DNA of 64,000 nt from contig NZ_KB893723.1 in NCBI RefSeq assembly GCF_000374165.1, positions 36,848 to 100,847 of the forward strand, read 5' to 3'. Positions 52,698 through 61,678 of the stretch are shown in pieces; positions within the stretch are counted from its first letter, which is position 1, and each line of letters opens with the position of its first letter. Below the pieces are notes generated by a model. That model had not been told where the DNA came from. It made no database searches and saw only the letters and a list, made by a program, of their open reading frames with translations. A program made the position numbers and the translations under genes. Origin of the DNA: Parafrankia elaeagni (GTDB lineage: Bacteria > Actinomycetota > Actinomycetes > Frankiales > Frankiaceae).

Positions 52698-54073
52698 ACG
52701 GCCGGGCCTTCTGGCCACGCGGCGGCAAGGACATGCTGCGGTCTGAGACAGCGGACGACGCCTCGGTGCTGCCGGCCCACCTACGGGACCGCCGACTCAC
52801 GCTGCCCCGTGACCTGGCCACCACCGCCCACCTGTGCTCGGCGTACCCGTTCACCGTGGAGGCCGGAACCGGAGTGACAGGTGCCTTCCTGGGCACGAAC
52901 CGCCTGGCAGGCGGCGGTTTCTTCTTCGACCTGCACGACGCCTACGCCGCCGGCCTGCTCCATGGCCCCAACATGGTCATCTGCGGCGCCGGGGCCTACG
53001 GCAAGTCCGCCATCGCCAAGACCTACGTCTACCGCTCCGCGGCACTCGCCCCGACCCGGTTCGTCGCCGTCATTGACCCGAAAGGCGAATGGACGGCCCT
53101 TGCCCATGCGCTGGGTTGGTCCTCCCTGCAGCTGCGCCCCGGCGGCAACCTGATCGTCAATCCGTTCGACCGCGGGCCAGCCCAGCACACCCTCGCCGAC
53201 AGCGACCTGCTCGCGCAGCGGATGACCGTCGCGACCACCCTGTTCGCGATCGCTCTCGGGAAGGCACAACTCGCCGCCGGCGAGCAACGCCTTCTCCACG
53301 AAGCACTGCGCCATCTCACCGCCGCCACCTCGGCCGCGAGCCCGACCCTCACCGACCTGCAGCATCTCCTCGCCGACCCACCCGCCGCACTCGCCGTCGC
53401 GCTGGACACGAACGCCACCGATCTCACCGAACGCCGCCGCCCGCTGCTGGACGCCTGCGCGATGCTCGTCGAGCACGACCTGCGCGGCATCTGCGACACG
53501 GCGACCAGCATCGATCTCCGCTGGACAGAAACCCCCGGGCTCGTGCTCGACCTCTCAGCGCTGCTCACCCGCCGGCGCACCCTCAAGCTCGTCCTCGCCG
53601 CGGCCGCCGGCTGGCTACAGGGCGTCATGTACCAGCAGACCGACCGCCGCAAACTCGTCATCGTCGACGAGGGATGGATCGCCCTGGAGGACCTCGCGAT
53701 CACCCGCTTCCTGCAGGACCAGTGGCGCCTGGGCCGGCAATGGGGCACCGCCAACATCCTCATCACCCATGCCCTGGCGGACCTGCGCTCCCAGGTCGAC
53801 GACGGCGCCGCCGCCGGCAAGATCGCCGAAGGTCTGCTGACCACCACCTCGGCCAGGGTCTTCCTGCACCAGAACCCCGAGCAGATTCGCAGACTCTTGG
53901 CCGACCTCGGCCTCACCAGCACCGAAACCACCCTGCTCCGACACCTGAACCCGCTCCAGGCCCTGTGGAAGATCGGAAACCGGGCGGCCGCCGTCGATCA
54001 CATCGTTGCCCCGTGGGAATGGGCAACCTTTGCCGGTACCGACGATGCAATGAGGTCCGGTAGTGCGTCTTAA
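52694..54073 (+). CDS. VirB4/TraC-like conjugation ATPase
   Basis: 459 residues, ATG at 52694 overlapping the upstream stop. Walker A-like GAGAYGKSA (98-106), an SDP-like VAVIDPKGEW stretch, Walker B KLVIVDEGW (about 320-328), and a glutamine/arginine switch region (ILITHALADLRSQVDD). It corresponds to the motor half of VirB4; the N-terminal half is supplied by the SCO6880 protein, as usual in actinobacteria. It would energise pilus or channel assembly. Its stop overlaps the end of the convergent dehydratase gene (54070), and it is the last transfer gene seen. Confidence 0.88.
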   Translation: MNGRAFWPRGGKDMLRSETADDASVLPAHLRDRRLTLPRDLATTAHLCSAYPFTVEAGTGVTGAFLGTNRLAGGGFFFDLHDAYAAGLLHGPNMVICGAGAYGKSAIAKTYVYRSAALAPTRFVAVIDPKGEWTALAHALGWSSLQLRPGGNLIVNPFDRGPAQHTLADSDLLAQRMTVATTLFAIALGKAQLAAGEQRLLHEALRHLTAATSAASPTLTDLQHLLADPPAALAVALDTNATDLTERRRPLLDACAMLVEHDLRGICDTATSIDLRWTETPGLVLDLSALLTRRRTLKLVLAAAAGWLQGVMYQQTDRRKLVIVDEGWIALEDLAITRFLQDQWRLGRQWGTANILITHALADLRSQVDDGAAAGKIAEGLLTTTSARVFLHQNPEQIRRLLADLGLTSTETTLLRHLNPLQALWKIGNRAAAVDHIVAPWEWATFAGTDDAMRSGSAS

Positions 54074-54384
54074 AGCGGTTTGGCGCTGTGGGCGTGGGCG
54101 ATGGCGTCGATGCGGTGGGCGAGGTCGAAGTCGGCTTCGGTGATCTGGTGGCCGGCGTCGTGGGTGGTGATGGCGAAGCGGATGGTGTCCCAGCGCAGGT
54201 CGATGTCGGCGTGGTGGCCGATGAGTCGTTCGATGTCGGCGACGTGCACGATCAGCGCGACTCCGCCGTGGTAGCGGATCCCGAAGGTTCTGGTGATCTC
54301 CTGGCCGGTGTGTGACCAGCCGGGCAGGTCGCGTAGTCGGGTCTCGATCTCGTGGTCGCTCAGGGGCAGGGGGACGTCTGCCAC
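54070..54384 (-). CDS. Pterin-4a-carbinolamine dehydratase-like protein
   Basis: 104 residues, GTG at 54384 with GGAGA upstream. Matches the PCD/DCoH fold: LPGWSHTGQEITRTFGI, then HHADIDLRWDTIRFAITTHDAGHQITEADFDLA, which carries the active-site His-His and the conserved end motif, ending in an IDAIAHAH helix. The enzyme dehydrates 4a-hydroxytetrahydropterin during cofactor recycling; in bacteria without aromatic hydroxylases its role is unclear. It is a normal chromosomal gene and so helps to place the right edge of the integrated element at or before about 54.07 kb. Confidence 0.9.
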   Translation of the reverse strand: MADVPLPLSDHEIETRLRDLPGWSHTGQEITRTFGIRYHGGVALIVHVADIERLIGHHADIDLRWDTIRFAITTHDAGHQITEADFDLAHRIDAIAHAHSAKPL

Positions 54385-54385
54385 G

Positions 54386-54631
54386 TCAGGTCTCCTTCAG
54401 GGGATCGAGGATCTCGTCGACGTCGCGGCCGATGATCGTGCCCGCCCAGGGTCGGGCCGCCCGGCGTAGTCCGGTGAGTTCGCGACGAAGCCGTACGGAG
54501 CGAGTTTCCCAGGCGAGGCGGACACAGGATCTGTCTCGTCCGCGTGCGGAGGGACCGGCTGGCGAACTTTCCGGCCCGCATCCATGGCCGAAATCCGAAT
54601 CGGAGAGAGCGTCGATCGGCGTTTCTGCAGC
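54386..54631 (-). pseudogene. Truncated coding-like frame upstream of the dehydratase
   Basis: 81 codons are open on the minus strand, ending one base before the dehydratase GTG and containing its ribosome site, exactly as an upstream operon gene would. The C-terminal half reads like real protein (RLAWETRSVRLRRELTGLRR, GRDVDEILDPL). There is no ATG, GTG or TTG in the frame, so the 5' part has been lost or shifted. Family unknown. The remaining 54632-54855 holds no gene. Confidence 0.4.
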
Positions 54632-54769
54632 TCAGGAGCCCAGGCGAGGTCGAGACCAAACCTTCCCCGGGCAGGGAATGAATCGCGCCTCGGCGTGGGG
54701 CATCGTTCCAGTGGGTCCGGAGCGGATGGATGGCTGTGGCATCACACGCCCCGCTCGCTGCAGATCTTG

Positions 54770-54855
54770 AGTGACGATCAACTATCACTAAAAGTAAAAA
54801 GATAGATACATTCTGTTTCGGTTCGAGTGCCGCGCAGCTGGCAGAAGGTAGCCGC
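54770..54855 (+). promoter_or_regulatory. AT-rich leader/promoter of the lanthipeptide operon
   Basis: The only A/T-rich tract for many kilobases (ATCACTAAAAGTAAAAAGAT then AGATACATT), directly upstream of the methyltransferase. Likely promoter of the operon; a TACATT-like -10 sits near 54805-54810 with no clear -35. AGAAGG before the ATG is the ribosome site. Confidence 0.5.
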
Positions 54856-56103
54856 ATGACTCAGATGGTTGACACGTCCAGCGATCCAGACCGCGCATCG
54901 GGGATCCGCAATGCGCTGGTGGACAAGCTCTGCGTGACCAGCATGATCACCTCCCTGGCCGTGGAACGGGCGTTTCGTACGGTGCCGCGGCACCTGTTCG
55001 TTCCCGAGGGCACCTCGCTGGAGGTTGCCTACAACGCCGACGACTCGGTGGCGATCAAGCGGGCTGCAGACGATGTGATCATCTCGTCGATCAGCGCTCC
55101 GTTCATCCAGGCTCGGATGATCGAACAGGCCGGGCTCGGCCCCGGCATGAGCGTGATCGAGATCGGGTCGAGTGGCTACAATGCCGCGCTCCTCGCCGAG
55201 GTCGTCGGCCCCTCCGGACGGGTCGTCAGTGTGGACATCGATCCCGAGGTGACCGATCGTGCCCGTGCGCTTCTGGACGCGACCGGGTACGCGGACAGGG
55301 TCACCGTCATCCTCGCGGACGCCGAGGACGGCGTGGCCGAGCACAGTGGCCGAGTAGACGCGATCTTGGTGACGGCCGGCGCCTGGGACCTCTCGCCGGC
55401 GTGGCTCGCGCAGCTGGCCGAGGACGGCAGGGTCGTCGTACCGCTGCGGATGAACGGGATCACCCGGTCGATCGGGTTTCGCCGCGACGGTGATCATCTG
55501 GTGAGTACCTCGGCCGAGGTCTGCGGGTTCGTCCCGATGCAGGGCGCCGGTGCCCAGGACGAGCGGGTCTTTCTCCTGCCTGATGGGCACGGTCATCACG
55601 TCCGGCTGCGTTTCGACGTCGACCCGCCCCAGGATCTGGATCTTTTGGACGGTGTCCTGGCAACACAGCGGGCCGAGGTGTGGTCCGGGATCACGATCCG
55701 TCACGGGGTGTCGTTCGCCGATCTGCACCTGTGGTTCGCCTGCTTCCTGCCCGGCTTCTGCCGGCTGGCGGCGGACGAGGGAACCGACCTGGCTGCCGAG
55801 CGCAGGAGCTGGTTCCCCTTCGGGACCGTGCAGGGCGACTCGTTCGCCTATCTGGCGGTGCGTCCGGCGCTGGAGGGCGCCGGTGTCGAGTTCGGCGCAC
55901 GGGCGTACGGCCCGTCCGGCGAGACCACCGCCACCGCGCTCGTCGAGCAGATCCAGGCCTGGGACCGCCAGGCACGGGGCGGACCAGCCCCGACCTTCGC
56001 CTACTGGCCGACGGGCACCGACCGTCCCCCGGCCGGCGAGGGCACGGCCGTGCTGGCGAAGACCCACGGCCTGGTCACGATCTCCTGGCCGGTCGCAGGC
56101 TGA
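54856..56103 (+). CDS. FxLD-system protein methyltransferase (PIMT-like)
   Basis: 415 residues, ATG at 54856. The N-terminal 230 residues follow protein-L-isoaspartate O-methyltransferase: AFRTVPRHLFVPEG, a SAM site GMSVIEIGSSGYNAALLAE, VVSVDIDPEV and LVTAGAWDLSPAWLAQL. The C-terminal 180 residues are an extra domain seen in methyltransferases of FxLD lanthipeptide loci. Related enzymes methylate an Asp of a lanthipeptide, which then cyclises to succinimide and becomes isoaspartate. The precursor begins 66 bases downstream and contains an Asp-Gly pair, the favoured site. The gene starts the biosynthetic operon. Confidence 0.88.
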   Translation: MTQMVDTSSDPDRASGIRNALVDKLCVTSMITSLAVERAFRTVPRHLFVPEGTSLEVAYNADDSVAIKRAADDVIISSISAPFIQARMIEQAGLGPGMSVIEIGSSGYNAALLAEVVGPSGRVVSVDIDPEVTDRARALLDATGYADRVTVILADAEDGVAEHSGRVDAILVTAGAWDLSPAWLAQLAEDGRVVVPLRMNGITRSIGFRRDGDHLVSTSAEVCGFVPMQGAGAQDERVFLLPDGHGHHVRLRFDVDPPQDLDLLDGVLATQRAEVWSGITIRHGVSFADLHLWFACFLPGFCRLAADEGTDLAAERRSWFPFGTVQGDSFAYLAVRPALEGAGVEFGARAYGPSGETTATALVEQIQAWDRQARGGPAPTFAYWPTGTDRPPAGEGTAVLAKTHGLVTISWPVAG

Positions 56104-56169
56104 CTCGGCCGGCCCAGGACGCACCACCCCCACCCGAGAAATTCCCACCCAGAACAAGGAGTGATCTCG

Positions 56170-56361
56170 ATGTCGCCGGTGCTGATGGCCGACCGAACGG
56201 AGTCCGCGGACTTCGTCCTCGACGATGCGGAGCTGGAACTCGACATGCGAGTGGTGGAGTCCACCACCCGGATCGCGATCATGATGTGCGACACGAGCGA
56301 CGGCTGCGGCAACAGCTGCAGCACCAGCGCGTGCAGCACCTCCTCCAACGACCCCGTCTGA
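56170..56361 (+). CDS. FxLD-type lanthipeptide precursor
   Basis: 63 residues, ATG at 56170 with AAGGAG 8 bases upstream. The leader carries FVLD at residues 15-18 in an acidic context, the FxLD motif recognised by LanB. The core, from about residue 33, has four cysteines (40, 46, 50, 55) interleaved with ten Ser/Thr, giving up to four thioether rings. The DTSDGCGN stretch (41-48) holds Asp44-Gly45, a likely substrate of the adjacent methyltransferase. The cleavage site and final ring pattern cannot be read from the sequence. No dedicated protease or exporter is present in the locus. Confidence 0.9.
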   Translation: MSPVLMADRTESADFVLDDAELELDMRVVESTTRIAIMMCDTSDGCGNSCSTSACSTSSNDPV

Positions 56362-56369
56362 CCCAGTCG

Positions 56370-56408
56370 TCCGCCGTCGGCGTCCGCTGGTCGGACGCCG
56401 ACGGCGGA
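56370..56408. terminator. 17-bp perfect hairpin between precursor and LanB genes
   Basis: Arms 56370-56386 and 56392-56408 are fully complementary with a 5-base loop and begin 9 bases after the precursor stop. There is no T-run, so it is best seen as an attenuator or mRNA-stabilising hairpin that raises precursor over enzyme expression. Confidence 0.75.
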
Positions 56409-56437
56409 TCCCGAACCGGCGAGGAGAGGGGACCGCC

Positions 56438-59400
56438 ATGACCGTGCCCCCGCGCTACCAGCACACCGGCTTCATCCTGGTCCGCGCCTCGACGGACCCG
56501 GGCGGTCTCGACCTGCCGGCTGATCTCGACCTGTCCGACTCCACCGCGGTCGAGCAGGAAGGGCAGGCATGGTTGGCCAGAACATGGGCTCGCCCGGAGG
56601 CGGGGGAGGCGCTGCGGCTGGCAAGCCCCGATCTTTGCGCCCGTGTCGAGCAGATCCTTGACGGCGGCGCCGGGCGGCGTTCAGGGACGGAGGTCCGTCG
56701 GGTCCTCACCGCCGTGGCGTCCTATCTGCTGCGGTGGCAGCGGCGCGCGACGCCGTTCGGGATGTTCGCCGGAATCAGCACCGCGACCGTCGGGCCGGCT
56801 ACCGCCGAGGTGGGATGCGCGCATCGGGTAGTGGCACGCGCGGACGCCGAGTGGGTCACGGTGCTGGTCGATCAGCTCGAACGGCATCCGGGGCTGCGCG
56901 GACGGCTGACGGTGGTGGCCGACAGCGCGCGGATCGTGCGTGACGGCCGCATCATCGTGCACCAGCGGGCCGAGGTGGGTGCCCCGAGGCCGGGGCCGCT
57001 GCGGGAGTCGTCGGTGCGGCTGACGCGGCCGGTGCGGTTCGCCTTGACGGAGGCCGGCGACCCGATCCGGCTGGACACGCTCGTCACGAGGACAGCAGCC
57101 AGGTTCCCCTCCGCCTCCGCGGACAAGGTCCGTGCGCTGGTGCACGGTCTGGTCGATGGCGGCCTGCTGGGCACGAGTCTGCGGCCACCGATGACCGCCG
57201 TTGATGGTCTGACCCATCTGGCCGACGCGTTGCGTGCAGCCGGTCCTGACGACCTGGCTGACGTGAGCGAACTGCTGCGGGAACTCGACTTCCTCCGCGC
57301 CATGCTGGCCTCTCACAACCGCACCGCTGATCCGCAGCAGGCGGCGGAGACACGCAGGGTAGCCGCCGCGCGGATGACCGGGCTTGCGTCGTATGTCGGT
57401 CAGGTGCTGGCGGTCGACACGCGGCTTGACGCGAGGATCGCTGTGCCCGAGCAAGTGCTGACCGAGGCGGCGCTCGCGGCCAGCGTGCTGCTGCGGGTCT
57501 CCTGCCAGCCGTTCGGTTCGACGGCCTGGCTGGACTATCACGCCCGGTTCCGTGCCCGCTACGGTCCTGGTGCCCTCGTGCCGGTGCGGGATCTGATTGC
57601 CGATTCGGGGCTGGGCTATCCCGGTGGCTATCTCGATGCGCCACGGGCGAGGCCCGCCTGGCGGACGCTCACCGAGCGCGACACCGCGTTCCTGGCGTTG
57701 ATCCAGCGGGCCGCTGTGGACGGGGCCGAGGAGATCGCACTGTCCGACGCCGACGTTGAGGCGTTGACCGTCGGGGAGCACGGGGACATCGTGCCGCCGC
57801 AGCGTGTCGAGCTCGGTGTCGAGGTGTGGGCGGCCTCGACCGAAGCGATCAGTCGCGGGGACTTCCGGCTGCGGGTCACTGCGGCTCCGCGGACCTGTAC
57901 CAGCATGGCCGGACGGTTCGCCTACCTGCTCGATCCGGCAGACCGTGATCGGCTGGCCGCGACCTACAGTGCGAACGTCGAGACCGGGGCGCCCGATCAG
58001 CCGCTGGCGGCCCAGCTGTCCTTCCCACCACGCCGCCCGCACAACGAGAACGTCGTGCGCGTCGCGCCTCTCCTGCCGGACGTCGTCTCCCTGTCGGAGC
58101 ATCCCAACCCCGCCTGCCCCGAGGTGAGGCTGATCGGGCCGGATGATCTGGCGGTCACTGCCGACGCCGCGCAGATGTACCTGGTGCAGCGCTCCACCGG
58201 CCGGCGGGTGATCCCTCGGATTCCGCACGCGCTGGACACCAGCGTGCAGAGCCCACCGCTGGCACGGTTCCTCGCTGAGGTCGCCGACGCCCGCAGCGCC
58301 GTGTTCGGCGGGTTCGACCTCGGCGCGGCCCGCGTCCTGCCCTACGTGCCGCGCATCCGTTACGGCCGCACGGTGCTGGCCGTCGCCCGCTGGATCCTCA
58401 CCTCCACCGACCTGCCCCGTGGCCGGGCAGGTGACGGGATGCAGGAGGCGCTGTGCGCCTGGCAGCAGCGGTGGCGCGTGCCGGCACGGGTCGTTCTCTG
58501 CTACGGCGAGCTGCGCTTACCCCTCGATCTTGATCGTCACCTGGACCAGGCGCTGCTGCTGACCCACCTGGAGCGGGCCGGTCGCATCGAGGTGCAGGAG
58601 GACGGTCCGCCTGACGCCCAAGGCTGGATCGGACGGCCGGCGGAGCTGCTGATCCCACTGACCGCGATCAGCCCGCCGGCACGACGACTCCCGGCGACCG
58701 CAGGGCCGGGGGCGGTGCTTCGCCCGGGTGACTCGACCCTTCTGCACGCGCAGCTCGTCGGCAACCCCACCCGGTTCGACGACCTCCTCACCGACCACCT
58801 GCCGAGACTCGCCGACAACCTCGAAGGACTCGTCGGTCTGTGGTGGGTCCGACGACACCGCGACATGATTCATCCCGAGAGCGATCAACACCTCGCCGTG
58901 TTCCTACGCCTGAACAGCCCGGACCACTACGGGCCGGCCGCCGCCACGGTGGCCGCCTTCGCGGCTGGTCTGGAAACCCGCGGCCTTCCCTGCCAGCTCA
59001 CCCTGGCCTCCTATCCGCAGCATCCCGCCCGCTACGGCGGCGGTGACGCGCTGGCCATCGCCGAGTCGGTGTTCGCCGCCGATACCGTCTGCGCCATCGC
59101 TCAGATCACGGCGGCCCAGACGTCCGGGGTGTCCACCCAGGCACTGGCCGCAGCGTCGATGGCGGACCTGGCAGCGTCCTTCGCCCCCGACCGGCCGACC
59201 GGATACCAGGCGCTCGTCGGATGCCTCGGGCAGGAGCACGGTGCCCTGGACCGCACGCTCCGAGACCAGGCCCTCGACCTGGCCGATCCTGACGGCGACC
59301 ACCACGCCATTCGCGCACTGGTTGGCGGCGAGGTAGTCGTCAGGGCCTGGAGCACCCGAGCCGCCGCGCTGACCCTCTACTACCAGGCCCTCGCGCGGCA

Positions 59401-59545
59401 GCGTGATCCACGGACACTGCTGCGGACCCTCCTGCACGAGCACCATGTGCGCGCGGTCGGCGTCGACCCGACCCTGGAAAAGGAGACCGGCCGCCTCGCC
59501 CGCGCTGCCGCGCTACGCCACCTCGCACTGGCCGGTGTGCGGTGA
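56438..59545 (+). CDS. Full-length LanB lanthipeptide dehydratase
   Basis: 1035 residues, ATG at 56438 with GGAGAGGGG upstream. The N-terminal about 740 residues are the glutamylation domain (LLRWQRRATPFGMFAGIS near 90, a typical LanB signature; FGSTAWLDYHARFRARYG; PRIPHALDTSVQSPPLARFL). The C-terminal 290 residues are the elimination domain (WWVRRHRDMIHPESDQHLAV; RALVGGEVVVRAW). LanB uses Glu-tRNA to glutamylate Ser/Thr of the precursor and then eliminates glutamate. It overlaps the LanC gene by 4 bases. Confidence 0.93.
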   Translation: MTVPPRYQHTGFILVRASTDPGGLDLPADLDLSDSTAVEQEGQAWLARTWARPEAGEALRLASPDLCARVEQILDGGAGRRSGTEVRRVLTAVASYLLRWQRRATPFGMFAGISTATVGPATAEVGCAHRVVARADAEWVTVLVDQLERHPGLRGRLTVVADSARIVRDGRIIVHQRAEVGAPRPGPLRESSVRLTRPVRFALTEAGDPIRLDTLVTRTAARFPSASADKVRALVHGLVDGGLLGTSLRPPMTAVDGLTHLADALRAAGPDDLADVSELLRELDFLRAMLASHNRTADPQQAAETRRVAAARMTGLASYVGQVLAVDTRLDARIAVPEQVLTEAALAASVLLRVSCQPFGSTAWLDYHARFRARYGPGALVPVRDLIADSGLGYPGGYLDAPRARPAWRTLTERDTAFLALIQRAAVDGAEEIALSDADVEALTVGEHGDIVPPQRVELGVEVWAASTEAISRGDFRLRVTAAPRTCTSMAGRFAYLLDPADRDRLAATYSANVETGAPDQPLAAQLSFPPRRPHNENVVRVAPLLPDVVSLSEHPNPACPEVRLIGPDDLAVTADAAQMYLVQRSTGRRVIPRIPHALDTSVQSPPLARFLAEVADARSAVFGGFDLGAARVLPYVPRIRYGRTVLAVARWILTSTDLPRGRAGDGMQEALCAWQQRWRVPARVVLCYGELRLPLDLDRHLDQALLLTHLERAGRIEVQEDGPPDAQGWIGRPAELLIPLTAISPPARRLPATAGPGAVLRPGDSTLLHAQLVGNPTRFDDLLTDHLPRLADNLEGLVGLWWVRRHRDMIHPESDQHLAVFLRLNSPDHYGPAAATVAAFAAGLETRGLPCQLTLASYPQHPARYGGGDALAIAESVFAADTVCAIAQITAAQTSGVSTQALAAASMADLAASFAPDRPTGYQALVGCLGQEHGALDRTLRDQALDLADPDGDHHAIRALVGGEVVVRAWSTRAAALTLYYQALARQRDPRTLLRTLLHEHHVRAVGVDPTLEKETGRLARAAALRHLALAGVR

Positions 59546-60726
59546 CCCCCGACGAGGCCACCAGCGGGACGACGCTGACCGCCGACGACGCGGCGCGACA
59601 GTCCCTGGCCCGGGGCCCGGTCGGGACAGCATTGCTGCACATCGAGCGGGCCCGGACCGGCTCGGGCAGCTGGGACATCGCGCACGCCCACATCAGGCGG
59701 GCCGCCGCCGGGCCCGTCGAGGCTGGCGAGCACGCCGGCCTGTACTACGGGGCGCCTGCCCTCGCCTTCCTTCTGCGGGCCGCCGCCGACGGGGAGCCCC
59801 GCTACCGGCGAGCCCGCGACACGCTGGACGACCATGTACTGCGCCTGGCCCGCCGACGGCTGACCCTCGCTGCCGGCAGAGCCGAACGCGGCGAGCCCAC
59901 CACGTTCGCCGAATACGATCTTTTCTACGGCCTGACCGGCGTCGCCGCCCTCCTACTGCGCAGCCATCCCGACAGCGAGATTCTCGCCGCCCTCCTGCGG
60001 TACGTGATCAGCCTGACCCGGCCACACCACGAGGACGGCGTCGAGCTGCCGGGCTGGTGGGTCGCACACGACCCGGATCCCACCCTGCCGACCCTGGGCG
60101 GGCACGCGAACCTCGGCATGGCGCACGGCGCGGCCGGTCTGCTTGCCCTGCTCGCTCTCGCCACCGCCCGCGGCTGCCTGGTCGACGGCCAGGAAGAAGC
60201 GATCGCTGCCCTGACCGGCTGGTTCGACCGATGGCGCCAGGACAGCGCGGATGGCTCCTGGTGGCCCCAGTGGATCACCCGCGAGGATCTGCACACCGGT
60301 CGACCCACCCAGACCGGTCCCGGCCGCGTCTCCTGGTGCTACGGCACGATCGGCATCGCCCGCGCCCAGCAGCTCGCCGCCCTCGCCATCCACGATCACC
60401 GCCGGGCACAGGACGCCGAGAACACCCTCGCCGCCGCCCTGACCGACACCCAGCTCGACCGGATCAGCGATCTCGGCCTGTGCCACGGGCTGGCCGGTAT
60501 CTACCAAACCGCGTATCGAGCCGCCTGCGACGCGCGAAGCTCCGCCATCGGCCGCAGACTTCCCGCGATCACCACCAGGCTCGAGCAGCACGCCACTGCT
60601 CCCACCCGTCGGGAGGAGGACAGCGGGCTGCTGACCGGCGATGCGGGGATTGTTCTGGCGCTGGAATCCACCCGACACGTCGGACCGCCACGCACGGGAT
60701 GGGACACATGCCTGCTCATCACCTGA
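59542..60726 (+). CDS. LanC-like lanthipeptide cyclase
   Basis: 394 residues, GTG at 59542 overlapping the LanB stop. It has the zinc site of LanC: Cys266 in SWCYGTIG and Cys314-His315 in LCHGLAGI, with GGHANLGMAHGAAG (His188/His195) supplying the active-site histidine region. It would add the core cysteines to dehydrated Ser/Thr to form thioether rings. The N-terminal 40 residues are polar and variable. It overlaps the beginning of the next gene by about 19 bases, supporting coupled translation. Confidence 0.92.
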   Translation: MTPDEATSGTTLTADDAARQSLARGPVGTALLHIERARTGSGSWDIAHAHIRRAAAGPVEAGEHAGLYYGAPALAFLLRAAADGEPRYRRARDTLDDHVLRLARRRLTLAAGRAERGEPTTFAEYDLFYGLTGVAALLLRSHPDSEILAALLRYVISLTRPHHEDGVELPGWWVAHDPDPTLPTLGGHANLGMAHGAAGLLALLALATARGCLVDGQEEAIAALTGWFDRWRQDSADGSWWPQWITREDLHTGRPTQTGPGRVSWCYGTIGIARAQQLAALAIHDHRRAQDAENTLAAALTDTQLDRISDLGLCHGLAGIYQTAYRAACDARSSAIGRRLPAITTRLEQHATAPTRREEDSGLLTGDAGIVLALESTRHVGPPRTGWDTCLLIT

Positions 60727-61676
60727 CCGCCACAGCTCCGCACGATCTTGTCGCCGGCGTCCTCACGGTGCTCGCTGGCGCCGACCTGCACGCCACCGCC
60801 ACCAGCAGCGCGCTCGATCCTGCCGACCTGGACGACGCCGTGCAGGTCTACCAGGCCGCCGGGCTCGCCGCGCTCGAACAGCGCGCCGACCAGGACTGCT
60901 ACCAGGTACGGGTCGAGTTCTCCGACTGGTCCACCGCCGAAGCCACTGCCGCCACACAGCTCGGGCCACGTCTGGACCAGCTCCAGGCCGGCGGCGCGGT
61001 CGGCGGCTGGTGGTTCCTGCGCAAGCACCCCTGCTGGCGGCTCCGCCTGCACCGCGCGGACACCGCGGCCGTCGACCATGTGCTCGACGAGCTGACCGCT
61101 GCCGGTGCCCTCGTCCGTTGGTGGCCGACGGTCTACGAACCGGAAACCTTCGCCTTCGGTGGTCCCGCCGGGATGCGCACCGTCCATGAACTGTTCTGCG
61201 CCGACAGTTGCGGCGTTCTCGACTACCTGCGCCACGACGCTCCGGGCCTGGGCCGCCGCGAGTTGTCGATCCTTCTGCTCAGCGGCCTCATGCAGGCGGC
61301 CGGGCTCGACACGTTCGAGCGCGGCGACGTCTTCGCTCGTGCCGCCGTGCTACGCCCCGCGCCAGGGACTGCCGATCACCCGAAGATCGCCCAGCTCGCC
61401 GCGAACGTACGGCTGCTCCTGTCCATCCCCGACCTGCCTACCAGTGAGCTGTTCGCCCCCGGCGGGTCGGTGGCGCACGCCGCTCCCTGGCTCGCCGCCT
61501 TCCACACCGCCGGCCGCCAACTCGGCGATGCCGCCGCACAGACACAGCTCGGCCGAGGCCTCCGGGCGATCCTCACCCACGTGCTGATCTTCCACTGGAA
61601 CCGGCTCGGCCTGTCCGCCACCAGCCAGGCCGTTCTCGCCCGCGCGGCTGCCACAGCCCTCCTGCCTCGGGACTGA
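60708..61676 (+). CDS. Stand-alone SpaB_C-type (thiopeptide-type bacteriocin) protein
   Basis: 322 residues from the ATG at 60708; an ATG at 60699 is equally in frame. The body matches the elimination-type SpaB_C fold: YQVRVEFSDWSTAEATAATQ, GGWWFLRKHPCWRLRLHR, TVYEPETFAFGG, and a C-terminal HVLIFHWNRLGLS. As LanB already has its own such domain, this copy may act on a second set of residues, or as a chaperone in the complex. FxLD-type loci commonly carry this extra gene. It lies inside the operon, overlapping LanC and 2 bases before the next gene. Confidence 0.88.
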   Translation: MPAHHLTATAPHDLVAGVLTVLAGADLHATATSSALDPADLDDAVQVYQAAGLAALEQRADQDCYQVRVEFSDWSTAEATAATQLGPRLDQLQAGGAVGGWWFLRKHPCWRLRLHRADTAAVDHVLDELTAAGALVRWWPTVYEPETFAFGGPAGMRTVHELFCADSCGVLDYLRHDAPGLGRRELSILLLSGLMQAAGLDTFERGDVFARAAVLRPAPGTADHPKIAQLAANVRLLLSIPDLPTSELFAPGGSVAHAAPWLAAFHTAGRQLGDAAAQTQLGRGLRAILTHVLIFHWNRLGLSATSQAVLARAAATALLPRD

Positions 61677-61678
61677 CC

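Noticed and set aside
54060-54120. Direct repeat of the tRNA-Leu 3' end as the right attachment site
   Set aside because: I looked for the GGGGGTTCAAGTCCCCC segment downstream of the transfer genes and found no copy. Serine integrases need only very short core identity, so the right end stays undefined.
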